Made by a program: the position numbers and the translations under genes
Notes under the pieces: generated by a model
Told to the model about the DNA's origin: nothing
The model's input: the letters and a program-made list of their open reading frames with translations, nothing else
The model's database searches: none
Shown: in pieces, positions 11,901 through 24,542 of the stretch
How the letters are laid out: every line of letters starts with the position of its first letter
Position numbering within the stretch: the stretch's first letter is position 1
Source of the DNA: Seison nebaliae
Lineage: Eukaryota > Rotifera > Pararotatoria > Seisonacea > Seisonidae
Direction: 5' to 3'
Length of the DNA stretch: 64,000 nucleotides
Assembly: GCA_023231475.1 (NCBI GenBank)
Contig: JALJEE010002436.1
Coordinates: forward strand, 186,001-250,000

Positions 11901-13015
11901 ATGTTTACCAATCGATCATCACATCTCGATCAGACGAACAATATTCATTCAATTAACACCAACAATTGGATGGGAACGAACGAGAAGGTTTTATTGGATT
12001 TTCTCCAGAAATCTTTAATGGAACAAACACCTGAATCGCTTATCAATTTATTCATCACATCCATCCGTAATAACATTAGGAATAAATCGAATAATTCCGA
12101 TACATCATCTCAAAGGAGTAATGAATCAACTCCTAAGAAGAGTGCATTTGATATCGACGTTCTTCTCGGCTCATCATCTCAAACTGACAACAATCAAATC
12201 GTTGACAATTCAAATGCTAATATTATTCACTCCAACACAGATAACCATCAACTAATAGACCAAATATTAGACAACACTTCTAGAAAACGATCTGCTGACG
12301 ATAACTGCCAAAATTGGTTACCCAACAAATTTCCTTTGAGAGACGATCAAACAACTTCCGTTAATATTTCGAAGTTTATTTCTCCAAATTATGAACATTT
12401 TTCAATTTTTAGTTTCAAAATTTACGTGAAAACAAATTTCGATATAGCGTCCCAAAAAATTTCAAGAAAGAAAACGAATACGGAAAACAAGAGAATGACA
12501 AACCACGAAAGGAAAAGAAGACACTACCACCACAAGGTTCGAGTGAACTGTTTCCTGCTTGGGTTTATTGTACTCGATATAGTGATCGTCCGAGTGCCGG
12601 TTAGTCGAATTGTAGTAGATGTTGAAAGAGACTTATAAATTATTCAGGACCTCGTATTCGACGAATCAAATCAAAGTCCGAAGAAAGAACGAAATATTCT
12701 CAAAGTAAACGACCACGAACCGCATTCACCGCTCAACAACTCAAATATCTGAGAGATGAATTCGATAAAAGTAAATATTTGACAGGTGAGCGACGAATGT
12801 CATTAGCGAAAAAATTGAATTTACATGAAACACAAATCAAAATTTGGTTTCAAAATAAACGAGCAAAAATCAAGAAAGCTCTTGGTCATAAAAATACTTT
12901 AGCTGCTCAACTGATGGCACAAGGCCTCTATAATCACTCAACAACAATTGCGACTGATTCTGATGATTCTTCGGAAACATATTCCAATGATATTTCTTTA
13001 GAGAATAAATATTAA
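11901..13015 (+). CDS. en: engrailed homeodomain transcription factor
   Basis: Three exons (11901-12359, 12413-12599, 12648-13015) join into a 337-residue protein. Exon 1 carries an EH1 Groucho-binding repressor motif, FDIDVLLG. Exon 2 ends with the EH3-like signature [18 protein letters not shown], diagnostic for Engrailed, and continues in exon 3 as PRIRRIK before the homeodomain ([12 protein letters not shown]...). Helix 3 is [16 protein letters not shown], with the Engrailed-specific NKRAKIKK. The C-terminal EH5 motif is also intact ([15 protein letters not shown]). In other animals Engrailed is a sequence-specific repressor acting in segmentation, boundary formation and neurons. Introns are 53 and 48 nt. 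The intron between PSAG and PRIRR sits just in front of the homeodomain. The N-terminal part is Asn/Ser-rich and poorly conserved. The EH2 (Exd-binding) Trp motif was not identified separately from EH3. Confidence 0.95.
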
Positions 13016-14089
13016 TTAAATACCCTTCCTCATTTTATTTAACGATGATATTTCCCTGTCAAGAACTGTTTTCTAAATTTTGAGAAACATTATCCTTATT
13101 CTTTTGTAATAAATTTATTCATCTTAATTTACTTACAAATATTTGTTTATCAAATATTTTTATTCTTTCATTTACCTTCATATTTCTTTCCAATACCAAC
13201 CACTGTTTTAAACACCGGTTTGATGATCGGTTTACCTATACTACTATTGAACTGGTGTTATTACTCGTTTATAATAAATAAAAAATTTACAAATTTCTTA
13301 TTGGATATCATAACTAATTTGTCCATTATTAGTGTATCATATAGTCTATATATAGTATCAAATAATTTAAATTATTTAAAAATATTACTAATATGAAGTT
13401 ATAATTACAAAATGGTACATTGTAATTTGTTTAAAAGTAATCGACCTAAATTGTTCCTTCTAAATGCTCATAAATTTCTCAAGTCGAAATAACAATGACA
13501 TTCTATTGCATTGAGGACAATTAAGTAGTACTGACAGTAGTGCTGTCTTACAATAATAATCGAAAGAATTTTCCTTCTAAAATTTATTATTGAAATCCCA
13601 ATTTGTACAATTTGAGTTTTTATTGGTCGATTTCATATTTTACGGTCTTTCTATTTCTACGTTTCATGAGATTCAGAGACTTATGAATAGCATTGGGAAC
13701 GTGTCTAGGTCACTACCACCAAAATAAAACTTTGTTATATCTAACTCTATCTATGTCTGAAATAGGGATATAAGAAAGAATCGAATCCTAATTTTTTTTT
13801 AGTTCTATAAAATAACAGATTATTATCGTAATTATAGAATATTGTAATAGTTATAAATTAGGTATTAGGTATTAGGTTTGTTTCTCAAATATGGAAATGT
13901 TGAAGAAAAAAAAGAGTAGAAAAGTTTTAATCCAATGGAGAAAGATTGATAGAGATCATACCACGAAATTAGAGCACGAGAATTGATTTCACAAAATGGA
14001 ATGATTGTAGAACGGAATGGAATATCATAGAGAAGTAAATAGAATAAAGTTTAGAATGAAATATAATTACAATAATACAAATGCGGTGG
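13016..14089. other. intergenic, convergent gene ends
   Basis: About 1.1 kb between the stops of engrailed and the tetraspanin gene. It holds both 3' UTRs (AATAAA-like signals near 13110 and 13275). No gene or repeat seen. Confidence 0.55.
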
Positions 14090-15631
14090 TCAATGAGAAA
14101 TTAGAGATGATGAAGCGATCGGTCGTTGTGAACCATAAATAGAACGAGATTGATCAACTTGTTGCAATCTCTCCATTTCCGGGAGTCCGGTACTTCGATT
14201 AGATGAGCGTAATGGATTCGAATCGGTATGTGAAAACTCAACATTATTTCCATTAATTGTCATTTGTTGAGTTTGTGGGAAAGTCGATTGATCATTACAA
14301 GAATAGAATGTTTGTGGAATGGATGAAATCAGATCAGAATTACATAAAGGTTGTTGCATATTCTGATTTGTCGTTTGTAAAAGGAATTCTTGTTGTTGTT
14401 GAATATTGGGATTGAATGATTGAGATGTAGATAAAGTTAACGGTTGTTGCTGTTGTTGTTGTTGTTGAAGAGAATGTTGGAATGTATTTGAATAATTCGA
14501 ATTTGTATCAGTTTCATTGAGACAAATTCTCTTATAATTATTAGGAAAAATGAAATTTGTATTATTATTTATTAAATTCTTTTGAGCTAAATCCTGTTGT
14601 TGTTGCTGTGATTGTTGTTTAGACATTGATCGTAGAAGTGAATTATATTTTTTCACGGCAGCATTTTCCATTAATTGTCGTCGAATAAATTTTTCTTGTT
14701 TACCAATTTTCTGAAGTAGCCACATCGCTAAATAAATGTAAATGAGTTGGAGGAAGAAGATGGATCCCATCGTACATCCTAATTGAATCGAATAATCGAT
14801 GACCCATTCCTTCAAAATGTCGAAACAACCGACTGAATATCTCGATCTTCCATTCCCATTCTGACATAGAACGGATGAAGAAGATGAATATTGGAAGTTG
14901 TCGAATGCCATTTCCTCTCGATTTCTCCCGTCATACATCCGACAACATGACGGTGGGAACATTTTACCAGTCGTCAATTTATATTTACTATTCGTATAAT
15001 CGACAAACGATGACATTCCACAACATTGACCGATTGTTTGGAGGAAATCAATACCTCGATCGAACGTCGTATTTCTTCCCGTATAATTGGACCGGATCGC
15101 TTCGCTCAATCTGATTTGGAGTTCATCCGACCATTGTGTCACATAAATGCCGGAGAGTAAAGTGAGAATGAAAGATCCGAACCAAATGATGAGACAAAGA
15201 ACGAGAGATAATTGTAACGCCATTAATACGATACGATAAATTGCGTATATTGAGAGTGAACCGATTAACATGAGAACAATTCCACTGAATATCATCGAAA
15301 TACAGATATAATATAACCACGGATCTCTATCCGGTTCCCCATATTCATAACAAATCGAAGTTAATTGTTCAAGAATTGGAGAGAAACATCGATTAGTAAC
15401 AATTCGATTCAAAGAAATAAATTTCCAATGTTCACTCAATAACACACTACCATAGACCATTATACTAAATCCTCCAATAAACAGAAGGAAGGACATAATC
15501 ACGAAACATGTTCGTCGACACTTCAGTTTACCTTCTCGACGTCGACTCTCAATCTCATCCAACAACATCTTCCTCTTCTCTTCTTGATCTCGCAATTGTC
15601 CGTTCTCCATCGTCAATCTCGAATCGATCAT
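14090..15631 (-). CDS. tetraspanin with Gln-rich cytoplasmic tail, intronless
   Basis: A 513-residue four-helix membrane protein. Hydrophobic segments lie at about residues 42-67, 104-132, 137-165 and 283-310. Between helices 3 and 4 the large extracellular loop holds the tetraspanin hallmark CCG (IGQCCGMSSF), then PPSCC and a Cys before helix 4 (VGCFDIL). Six loop cysteines suggest three disulphides. N-glycosylation sites (NYT, NTT) are present in the loop. The N-terminus is charged (EEKRKMLLDEIESRRREGK) and about 40 residues long. The tail beyond helix 4 is unusual: about 200 residues rich in Gln and Asn, with Q runs at 14445-14466 and 14595-14612, whereas most tetraspanins end within 20 residues. 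It may organise membrane microdomains or resemble peripherin/RDS-type tetraspanins with long tails. The subfamily is not identified. Confidence 0.85.
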   Translation of the reverse strand: MIDSRLTMENGQLRDQEEKRKMLLDEIESRRREGKLKCRRTCFVIMSFLLFIGGFSIMVYGSVLLSEHWKFISLNRIVTNRCFSPILEQLTSICYEYGEPDRDPWLYYICISMIFSGIVLMLIGSLSIYAIYRIVLMALQLSLVLCLIIWFGSFILTLLSGIYVTQWSDELQIRLSEAIRSNYTGRNTTFDRGIDFLQTIGQCCGMSSFVDYTNSKYKLTTGKMFPPSCCRMYDGRNREEMAFDNFQYSSSSSVLCQNGNGRSRYSVGCFDILKEWVIDYSIQLGCTMGSIFFLQLIYIYLAMWLLQKIGKQEKFIRRQLMENAAVKKYNSLLRSMSKQQSQQQQQDLAQKNLINNNTNFIFPNNYKRICLNETDTNSNYSNTFQHSLQQQQQQQQPLTLSTSQSFNPNIQQQQEFLLQTTNQNMQQPLCNSDLISSIPQTFYSCNDQSTFPQTQQMTINGNNVEFSHTDSNPLRSSNRSTGLPEMERLQQVDQSRSIYGSQRPIASSSLISH

Positions 15632-16027
15632 TTTAATTCTTCTATCAGATAAAATCTATCTCATCCATAATAATCATACTTCCTTATTGACTTATCAGAA
15701 AAAACGAAAGAAGAGAAACAAATAATTTTCTATTCCCAAAAATTCAATTGGTCATTTTTTTCTATTTTTTTCCTAATCAATTAAGTTCATCCATTGGCCA
15801 TCTTCTAATTTAAAATTTAAGCTTCTTTCTCCATTATAATTAGAAATTCCCTCTTCCATTCTCCGACAATTTCATGTACATTATCTCTCTGGATTTTCAA
15901 TTCGTACGAACATTATATTAATACAAGCTAATTGTTGACGCTTGACCAACAATATTATATAATTTCTTTTCATACAAAATAATTTCTCAAATAAACTTAC
16001 TTAATAATTTTTGACTCTTTTGACTAA
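15632..16027. other. intergenic
   Basis: About 400 AT-rich bases upstream of the tetraspanin start, probably its promoter and leader. Nothing else recognised. Confidence 0.5.
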
Positions 16028-16159
16028 TTTGATGGTTTCATTTAATCCCATTCCATAGAGTTGATCGAAATAAATATCAAATTCATATTCCATTACCACC
16101 TAAAATCGATCCAACTGTCACGATGATGCAATTTGAAGAGAAACCATATGTAACATATA
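16028..16159 (+). pseudogene. truncated duplicate of PSMC2 intron 1 / exon 2
   Basis: This stretch repeats 20107-20242 of the PSMC2 gene almost base for base, including the last part of intron 1 (TTTGATGGTTTCATTTAATCC) and the start of exon 2 (AGTTGATCGAAATAAATATC). It lacks about five bases just before the acceptor and has substitutions near its end (CAATTTGAAGAG for CAAGTTGAAGAG; CCATATG for CCAGATG). Intron sequence is present, so it arose by DNA duplication rather than from mRNA. It covers only about 32 codons and has no partner exons, so it cannot make a functional product. Confidence 0.9.
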
Positions 16160-16699
16160 GGAATATTAGCATAGGAATAATTAATCATTAAAATTAATAA
16201 TCATAATTAATTTAATGGTGATTAATTTTACAGCAAATGAGGAATAAATTTTATTGTCAATTCTCCAAAATCTCTAACGGAAATGTCTTCATATCTTCTT
16301 ATTTCTTCCATTATTTCGTTGAGTCTTACAGAATTAATATCTTGATAATTAACAACCGTTAAATTTAGGTAGTTGTAATACAACAATTCAACTATTGAAG
16401 AAATAATAGTTTTAGAGATTAAGATTTTTGATTAGATAGCATCTATCTTTCATTTAACTTTCCCATTAGATAGATTCCTTTTTTTTCTTAAGATAAATTT
16501 AAGATGAAAAATTACTAGTAAAAGTTTCTTGTTTATATTGAAAGTACTGCCGGAATACATTTCTTAACATTGTCCTACTCTAAAAGTATGTATAAATGGA
16601 AAAGAAAGATTGGAAATTTCCCGATTATTATTTCAATCATTTTGAATTTTGATTTGTTTAGGTTAGCATATTTAAAATATTATTTAATGGGTTAAAAAG
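16160..16699. other. AT-rich intergenic
   Basis: About 540 bases after the PSMC2-derived fragment. AT-rich, with no coding frame or other similarity noticed. Confidence 0.5.
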
Positions 16700-16957
16700 A
16701 TGTTTATGGTCCTGAGATTTACGATAGCAGTCATGTTAATGGGACTATTCGGATTGATGATTTTCGTTGTACACTTCATATCCGAAAAACATTGCAAGGG
16801 ATACTTTTTTAAAAAATCGGCGGTTGATCTCGAATCGAAACTTGAGAAGGTAGTAACTTCAGTGGATAACAGTACTGATGGTTCGAATAACTCAAATTCA
16901 TACGACAATTTAATAGTGGATGCTTACTCAATTCCCATTCATGTCCATTATTCTTGA
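16700..16957 (+). CDS. small hypothetical membrane protein
   Basis: An 85-residue ORF with one strong hydrophobic helix near the N-terminus (FTIAVMLMGLFGLMIFVVHFI), then a polar, Ser/Asn-rich tail with two potential N-glycosylation sites (NST, and NNS next to NSN). The helix could be a signal anchor. No family is recognised and length alone does not prove coding. It lies between the PSMC2-derived fragment and the Dbx 3' end, with no partner gene nearby. Confidence 0.3.
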   Translation: MFMVLRFTIAVMLMGLFGLMIFVVHFISEKHCKGYFFKKSAVDLESKLEKVVTSVDNSTDGSNNSNSYDNLIVDAYSIPIHVHYS

Positions 16958-17625
16958 TAGTTTAATCTTCCTAATGAATACTAGCACATTAAATTTTTTC
17001 GCTTAGAAAATTTACTCACTATTGTATTTGATCAAATGGATACTAAAATTTCCTATTATGTATTATGGTAACATAATGTCCAACCCATCAAGGGTCAAAA
17101 CTACAATTTTCGTAATATCGTAAAAATCCTATATCTTAAATTATGACATTATTTCATATACTTTTGGTACATGATTAGACCAACTAAACTTCACACTTTT
17201 AACAAACTGATTAATTTTCATCCAATAAAAAAATCATCCAAGTGTTCATCACGGTCATCGGACATTTCGACTTACATTTCCGTATAAAACACCCAACACT
17301 TGTATGCGTTTGTGTAAGGGCAGATTGATTATTCCTATAAATTTGATATGTTACATATATTTTTAGCTCGCATTAGTGACTTTTGCCAATATATTAAAAA
17401 TAGAAATCTTAAAATTGATGAAGGTATAAATATCTTTAAAAAAAGGTCTTCGATATTGTGCTGTTTGAAAAGAGGAATCGAATTCAATGTGTATTATGTC
17501 CCACATTATGTGTGCTTCCAAACGTTCTGTCATATATATTTTTCTTGTAACTGTGAGTAAAAATCGATGAAAAAGTAAAAAATGAAAATGAAATGAAAAT
17601 TATTTTAATTTGAGACTTTCTAAAA
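16958..17625. other. intergenic downstream of Dbx
   Basis: About 670 bases, probably including the Dbx 3' UTR at the right end. Short open frames here lack any domain or splice logic, so I do not call them. Confidence 0.5.
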
Positions 17626-18625
17626 TCAAGAAGATGTATTACTTTCATAACAACATTCTTCGGTGCCATTTGAAATGAATGAATACATATCGACGTGTTC
17701 GGGTAAATTATCATCATTTCGACAATATTGCGTAAAGATAGAATTATCATTTTCGTTCTCGTTAGTTCTTTTCCATGGTAATGGTTCTCCCGTCGTACTA
17801 TTCAATAGTGTCCTCTTCATTTGTTGTTCCTCATCCATCTGATGAGATCTCTTCATTCCTCCACATAACAATTTAATTACGTCTTGTAACATATCAGTGT
17901 CTTCCTTTTGTTTGTTGAGCGTGGAAGATGTAGAATCATCTGAATGATCGTTTCGTTTCTCTAATGAGGAAATTGGGTCAACTGTTGACTGCGATTTAGT
18001 TTCATTGGTTGTTCCATACGAATTTTTCCTCAAAAGCATTTCCCTCTCTCTCGAATTTCTCCATTTCATTCGTCGATTCTGAAACCAAATTTTCACCTGA
18101 AAATTTATGTGAAAAAAATCTTGAAAATAAATTAAAATTTTGAACTTGAGAATCTTTCAGATTCAAATCAGACGAGAGTTTCCTCCGTTCCGGTTTGCTA
18201 ATATATTTTTGTTTTTGGAATGTGATTTCCAATCCTTTTCGTTGTTGATCGGTGAAGACGGCTCGTCTCAACATTCCTCGTTTGTTTGGACGTTGATCGG
18301 AAGTGGAATTTATTTGTTTTCCTTCTCGAATATTGATGGAATTGATGGAATCATTGGTTGAGATTGAAGTTGAAGTTGGATCGGGAGAAAGTTTGGGTGA
18401 ATCAAGAGTTGACGATTCTAATTTGTCATTATCTTTTTCTGATAAATTTAAATGAAGATCCATTATTTCATTTGGTTTATTATTTGAATTTCTTCTATCC
18501 ATCGACATTAATAAAGAGTAGGCGATAAACGAGTCGAGAACTTGACTCAATTTTTGAGGAGACTCGGGAATTTCATTCGACTTCGTCTTCGTATCTATCA
18601 ACGACGCTATGTCGAACATTGTCAT
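17626..18625 (-). CDS. Dbx: Dbx (developing brain homeobox) transcription factor
   Basis: Two exons (18625-18146 and 18096-17626) give a 316-residue protein. The sequence leading into and through the homeodomain is the Dbx signature: KRGMLRRAVFTDQQRKGLE, FQKQKYISKPERRKLSSDL and NLKDSQ, then [19 protein letters not shown] in exon 2. The 49-nt intron falls between homeodomain residues 44 and 45, a conserved position in several ANTP-class genes. An N-terminal FDIASLI may be an EH1-like Groucho motif, as expected for this repressor, but it is weak. Dbx proteins specify interneurons in vertebrates and insects. The C-terminal half after the homeodomain is Ser-, Asp- and Asn-rich and not conserved. 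ATG 18625 is the first in-frame start. Confidence 0.93.
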
Positions 18626-19660
18626 GAATGAGATGAGATCTGCGATAAAAGAAACAACGATATTTCTTCAATCTCTACTTTGACTTAAACGGATTTATTG
18701 GATGGAATTTATTATTGGAATTTTGTTTTCAAGAGGAATTTGTCAAACGAAACTATTTCCACTGCCAAATAAGTTAATCGAATTTAGCTGCCTTAAGTGC
18801 CGCTCTTGTTAACTGGATGGAGGAGAAATATGAATAGAAATCAAATTCTCCTAAGAATCGAAAGTTGAATGAAACAAGAGAGGAAAATATTTGGAATGAA
18901 CTTTGAAGACACTATATAATTGATGGATATATTTCTCATTCATCACAAGTAATTGACTCCGACAACCAACTCGTCGATAGTGTTAAATCACGTAAATCAA
19001 TTAAACAATGCTCTCAAATGGTGTTTTTTAGGGAAACGACGAAAAACATGAATTTGGAAAGAGAAGTCTCTATTCTAATATATTTTATTTGAATTCCATA
19101 AATTTTCTCATCTCCTCATTCAATATGGCTCATTCCATATCAACCCAACACTTCTTCATGTTACTTTCTTGGAAATAGACTTTTAAATTTTAGTTAATTA
19201 ATTTCTCTCTTTTTCATGGAAGGAAAGAATTCATGTCGATTCTCTACCAATTACAATTGATATTTAATACCGTTAATATGAAAAAAGGATGCGTGACATA
19301 TCTTGTAAAATTTCTTGCCTTTTTTTCCACGATCGAAATCATTCCCTAGTCTATTTAGTTATTGTTCATTCGATTCTCTTCTTCATTTGTCAAAAGAAAA
19401 CAATTCGACATCGAATATGTTTAGCGGAAAGATCAATTTTTAATTCAAATGACATGTTCACTTTTATTATCAAAATCATTTTATTGACAATCACTTTCCA
19501 TCTCAAATCATTACTCGAGTTCTCGCCAGCTGAATGATGGAAAAATACAAATAAATATTGAATGGAAATTTATTGGAGAAAGAAAATATAATTTATTAGC
19601 TGAAATTGAGAAGATCGAAATTATTCATATTTATTTCTTAATAGTGTCCTATAGGAAGTT
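18626..19660. other. intergenic between divergent Dbx and PSMC2
   Basis: About 1 kb separating two genes transcribed away from each other. It should hold both promoters. An intron acceptor-like CTATAG lies just before the PSMC2 ATG, so a non-coding first exon of PSMC2 may sit here. No other feature. Confidence 0.55.
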
Positions 19661-21123
<1,463 letters not shown>

Positions 21124-22478
21124 TTAATATTATTCAATTGTTGACGAAAATATATTGAGAATTGTTAAAACTATAATTTTATTGAAGAGAAATTTTTTGG
21201 AAAATTAAATTTTTATTTACTTCATTCATCAGACATATTCATTATTACTTTCATCTTTGGTTCAGTGAAAAATCTTATTTAAATCAGAAAGTTAAATTCT
21301 TTTTATCTATTTAATGATTATCAGAAAACTTACTTCATATTTTTTCATGTAAACATTTAAATTATATTTTCTCTGAAATTCATAACTTTCTCTCAATCTA
21401 AAAAAAAATTTGAAAAAACTATAATTTTTACAAAAAATATCACCGTTGATTGTGGAATTGTGAAAAGTGTGTTTATTCGCATATTTATTAATAAAATTTA
21501 AATGCCAAGTTTGGAATTGATAAAATTTCATGTTCATAATAATGTTATCCTCAATTATTAAGTTCAGTTAAATGGAAAGCCAAATAAATGTCTATGTTTA
21601 ATTGACCTATCACATATCCATATCTAAAGTTGCACTTCTTCAAAAATAATAATGAAATTCTCATTATTTACACGTATCTTTATAGATGCCGCCAACATAT
21701 TCATAGAGAATAAAATTATTATCAAAGTGTTTTGTTTAGGAAACACAATAAGAATGGTTGAGTGGTCTAATTGAAATTTAATTATTCTGATTGTTTGAGA
21801 GTGATAGTTTGGATTAAAAGTAGCCGAAATATATCAAATAAAAATTTCAGTGATATCGTCTACTCTCGAAATTGAAGGAAATTTTTTCAAATATGAAGCT
21901 CGAATTATTAAACTTTTCCATTAATCATCTTTAGTATTGTGGAATTCAATTGTCTAATAAGCATTGCACGTCGTTCGACGGTGGCGGAGGTGGGAGATGT
22001 TATCGTAAATAATTTCCATATGTTCCCCAAATGTTCGTTGGAGGATGGAATCTAAGAATTTATCTGTCAAATATTATATCGATGGATAAATATGAGACTG
22101 ATGAGTTTATTTTTGTTGATTTCGCAGATTTTCAGAAATACAAATGGAAGAATTCTAATTTGGAAGAATGACGACGTTGTCTCCGAATCGGAGTGAAGAC
22201 TGGCTCCAAACTGGAAGTGAGTAAATATTTTCTTCTAATTGAGAGAGATATTTGGAAAGGGAAGAGAAGAGTAATTGTGTTGCATTTTGTGTGAATGATT
22301 GTGTTGTATTGTGTTTTGTGCGAGTGTGTTGAGAGAAGAGGAAAGGAACAGCTGTGTGACTTTTTCTCTCTGGACGAAGCTGATGCATTCTCATTCCATT
22401 GCACAAACAACTTCAATTCATTTATATTTTGAAAAAATTTTCCCTATTGGAACGATCGAGTTCTTCTCTTATTTGATT
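21124..22478. other. intergenic upstream of arfaptin
   Basis: About 1.35 kb, AT-rich on the left, more GT/GA-rich near 22250-22340. It should contain the PSMC2 3' UTR and the arfaptin promoter and 5' leader. The open frame running into the arfaptin ORF from 22299 has no conserved sequence and is probably leader. Confidence 0.5.
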
Positions 22479-23640
22479 ATGATGCAAGACAACGAAGATG
22501 ATGATGATGATGATTCTTATTATTTAGATGAGAATGACATATCTCTCAACTCTAGTCATCACACAATTTCACAAATTCAAAGTGCTCCCATCACAAATAG
22601 CGCCCCCAAAGAAAATGGGGATAATAAAACGGCTCAAAAAACTCCTGTCGTTCGTAGTAATTCGATGATAAGCGATTTTGATAAAACACGAAAACAAAAA
22701 TTGAGTTTGGATCAAATCGAAAAATGGAGTAAATCCACTTACCGTTGTACGAAACAATTAATTTTTGAAAAATTGGGGAAACTTCAACCGACGAAAGATC
22801 CTCAATTAGACGAAGAAGTCGAACGTCTTAAACGAACAACAACAACTCTCGACAAACTATTGAAGAAGACGAAACAGATGACGAGACATTTCCACCAATT
22901 CATTCAGAGTCAGAAAGAATTGGGAGAAGTTTTCCAAGAACTTGCACATACTCAGCCGTCGTTACTCGATTTGTTGAATGAAGCCAGTTCAGCACAATCC
23001 GACTTGCAGAAGAATGGCGAAAAATTATTAGCTGCACTCCATTTCTTTGACGATAATTTATCCACTCTCATCTTCCGCACCATCGATGATACACTTCTCA
23101 CTATCAGGAATTATGAAACGGCTAGGTTCCTTTTTAAATTCTCTTCTTATTCAAACTCTTCATAATAAAATATCGAATAGATTGGAGTATGATACTTATC
23201 GTGTACAATTGGATGATTTGAAAACAGGTATAAGAACAACTTCAAAAGTAGCATCTCAGAAACAAATGGAGAATGAATTCAATGAGAAACGATCACGATA
23301 TGAGAGACTGAAAGAAGATGTTCTCATTAAAATTCGATTATTGGATGAAAATAAAGTTCCTTTAATTAATTATTTAAATTAATAATAATTATCATTTGAA
23401 AGGAGAAAGTTTTACAGAATCAATTGATTCTATTCAATTTAGCCATTAATGCTTACTTCTCTGGTAATGCAGAGAATCTTGAAACGGCAATGGAAAAATT
23501 CAATATCAAAGGTTTTTCTTCATTTTTCATCGATTTAATTATTTATCTGTATTTTAGTCGACAATTTTAAAAACGAACATCAATCTTCAAACACTTTAAT
23601 GTCATTTCTAGAACAGTTAGTAGAGAAAGAATGTCGTTAA
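22479..23640 (+). CDS. ARFIP: arfaptin (AH/BAR domain, Arf/Rac/Arl1 effector)
   Basis: A coiled BAR-type protein that binds Arl1 and Arf GTPases at the trans-Golgi. The AH domain is clear: IEKWSKSTYRCTKQLIFEKLGK, then NGEKLLAALHFFDDNLSTL, DDTLLTIRNYETARLEYDTY and QLILFNLAINAYFSGNAENL, each aligning with human arfaptin. Introns lie near 23127-23180 (within ETAR|LEY), 23368-23400 (DENK|EKV) and 23511-23561. The stop is 23638-23640. I choose ATG 22479 (tandem ATG ATG) because the 60 residues upstream in the same frame are not conserved. An acidic run (NEDDDDDD) starts the protein. The length of about 335 residues fits the family (341-373). A membrane-binding amphipathic helix should precede the AH domain but was not identified. 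Confidence 0.95.
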
Positions 23641-24542
23641 ATAAACTATTCCCAATTCACTACGACTTTAATTTGAATAGAAGTTCTCTAAAACTTGAAA
23701 AGAAAAGATTCTCCTTGAAGAGTAAGTCGCTAAAGTCATTATGATATTTTCCTCGTTTCTTCACATTTAGTTGAAATAATTTCTGTACCTCACTAAAATT
23801 GATCGATTCATTTGAGTTTCATTGTCTCATTTCTTCTACCTTCCGTAGGTATCAACATTAGAAAGAGTTTCCGAAGACGAACGACTATCGAATGAACAGA
23901 AAAGACATGTGACATCTAATGAATTCATTTAATTTAATTTCTAATAAAATATCATTTTTCTTTGAAATTGCGACAGACTAAATATTTGAATTAAATAAAA
24001 TTTATTGTTTGTCAAGAGAATTCATAAATTTCCCATAAAGGGAAATCTCAATGATTCTTCTCTTTCTGTCAATAAAGAAATGATCAGCACTACCAAACAA
24101 AGACAGACGTCGTCGTAGTCGAGCTGATAATGGGAGAATGTTGAGCATTCTTTATTTCATTATTTTTTCTTTCTTGTCAGTTTTATTTGTTGGGGAGAAG
24201 GAGATAGAGAGACGAGAGAAACGAAATGCAGGTAATAGGAAATGTAAAAATTGATGAATTTCCTCTAATTTCTTTTTCATTTCATTATGAAGAATAGTAA
24301 AAATTTTAATTTCTATCGTTTAATTCAATGTTTTAAATTTAGTTTAAATTTTCTTTTCCTTTTCATTTTTCTACATTAGTCTATTCCCTTTCTAATTACT
24401 GTTATCCTACGAAAATATTTCTTACTATTCGTTAGATTAGTCGGTTTTCATTTTATTTATTTTCTTTGTAGAAAAATGACTTTTATCTATTAGAATTAAA
24501 TTTAATAATTTTTCCGATTGAAAGAATTTATCATAATATCAA
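23641..24542. other. intergenic
   Basis: About 900 bases between arfaptin and the cysteine-string gene; contains the arfaptin 3' UTR and probably the next promoter. Nothing else seen. Confidence 0.5.

Noticed and set aside
22299-22478. N-terminal extension of the arfaptin frame
   Set aside because: The upstream 60 codons match no arfaptin sequence and are low quality; the tandem ATG at 22479 is the more likely start.
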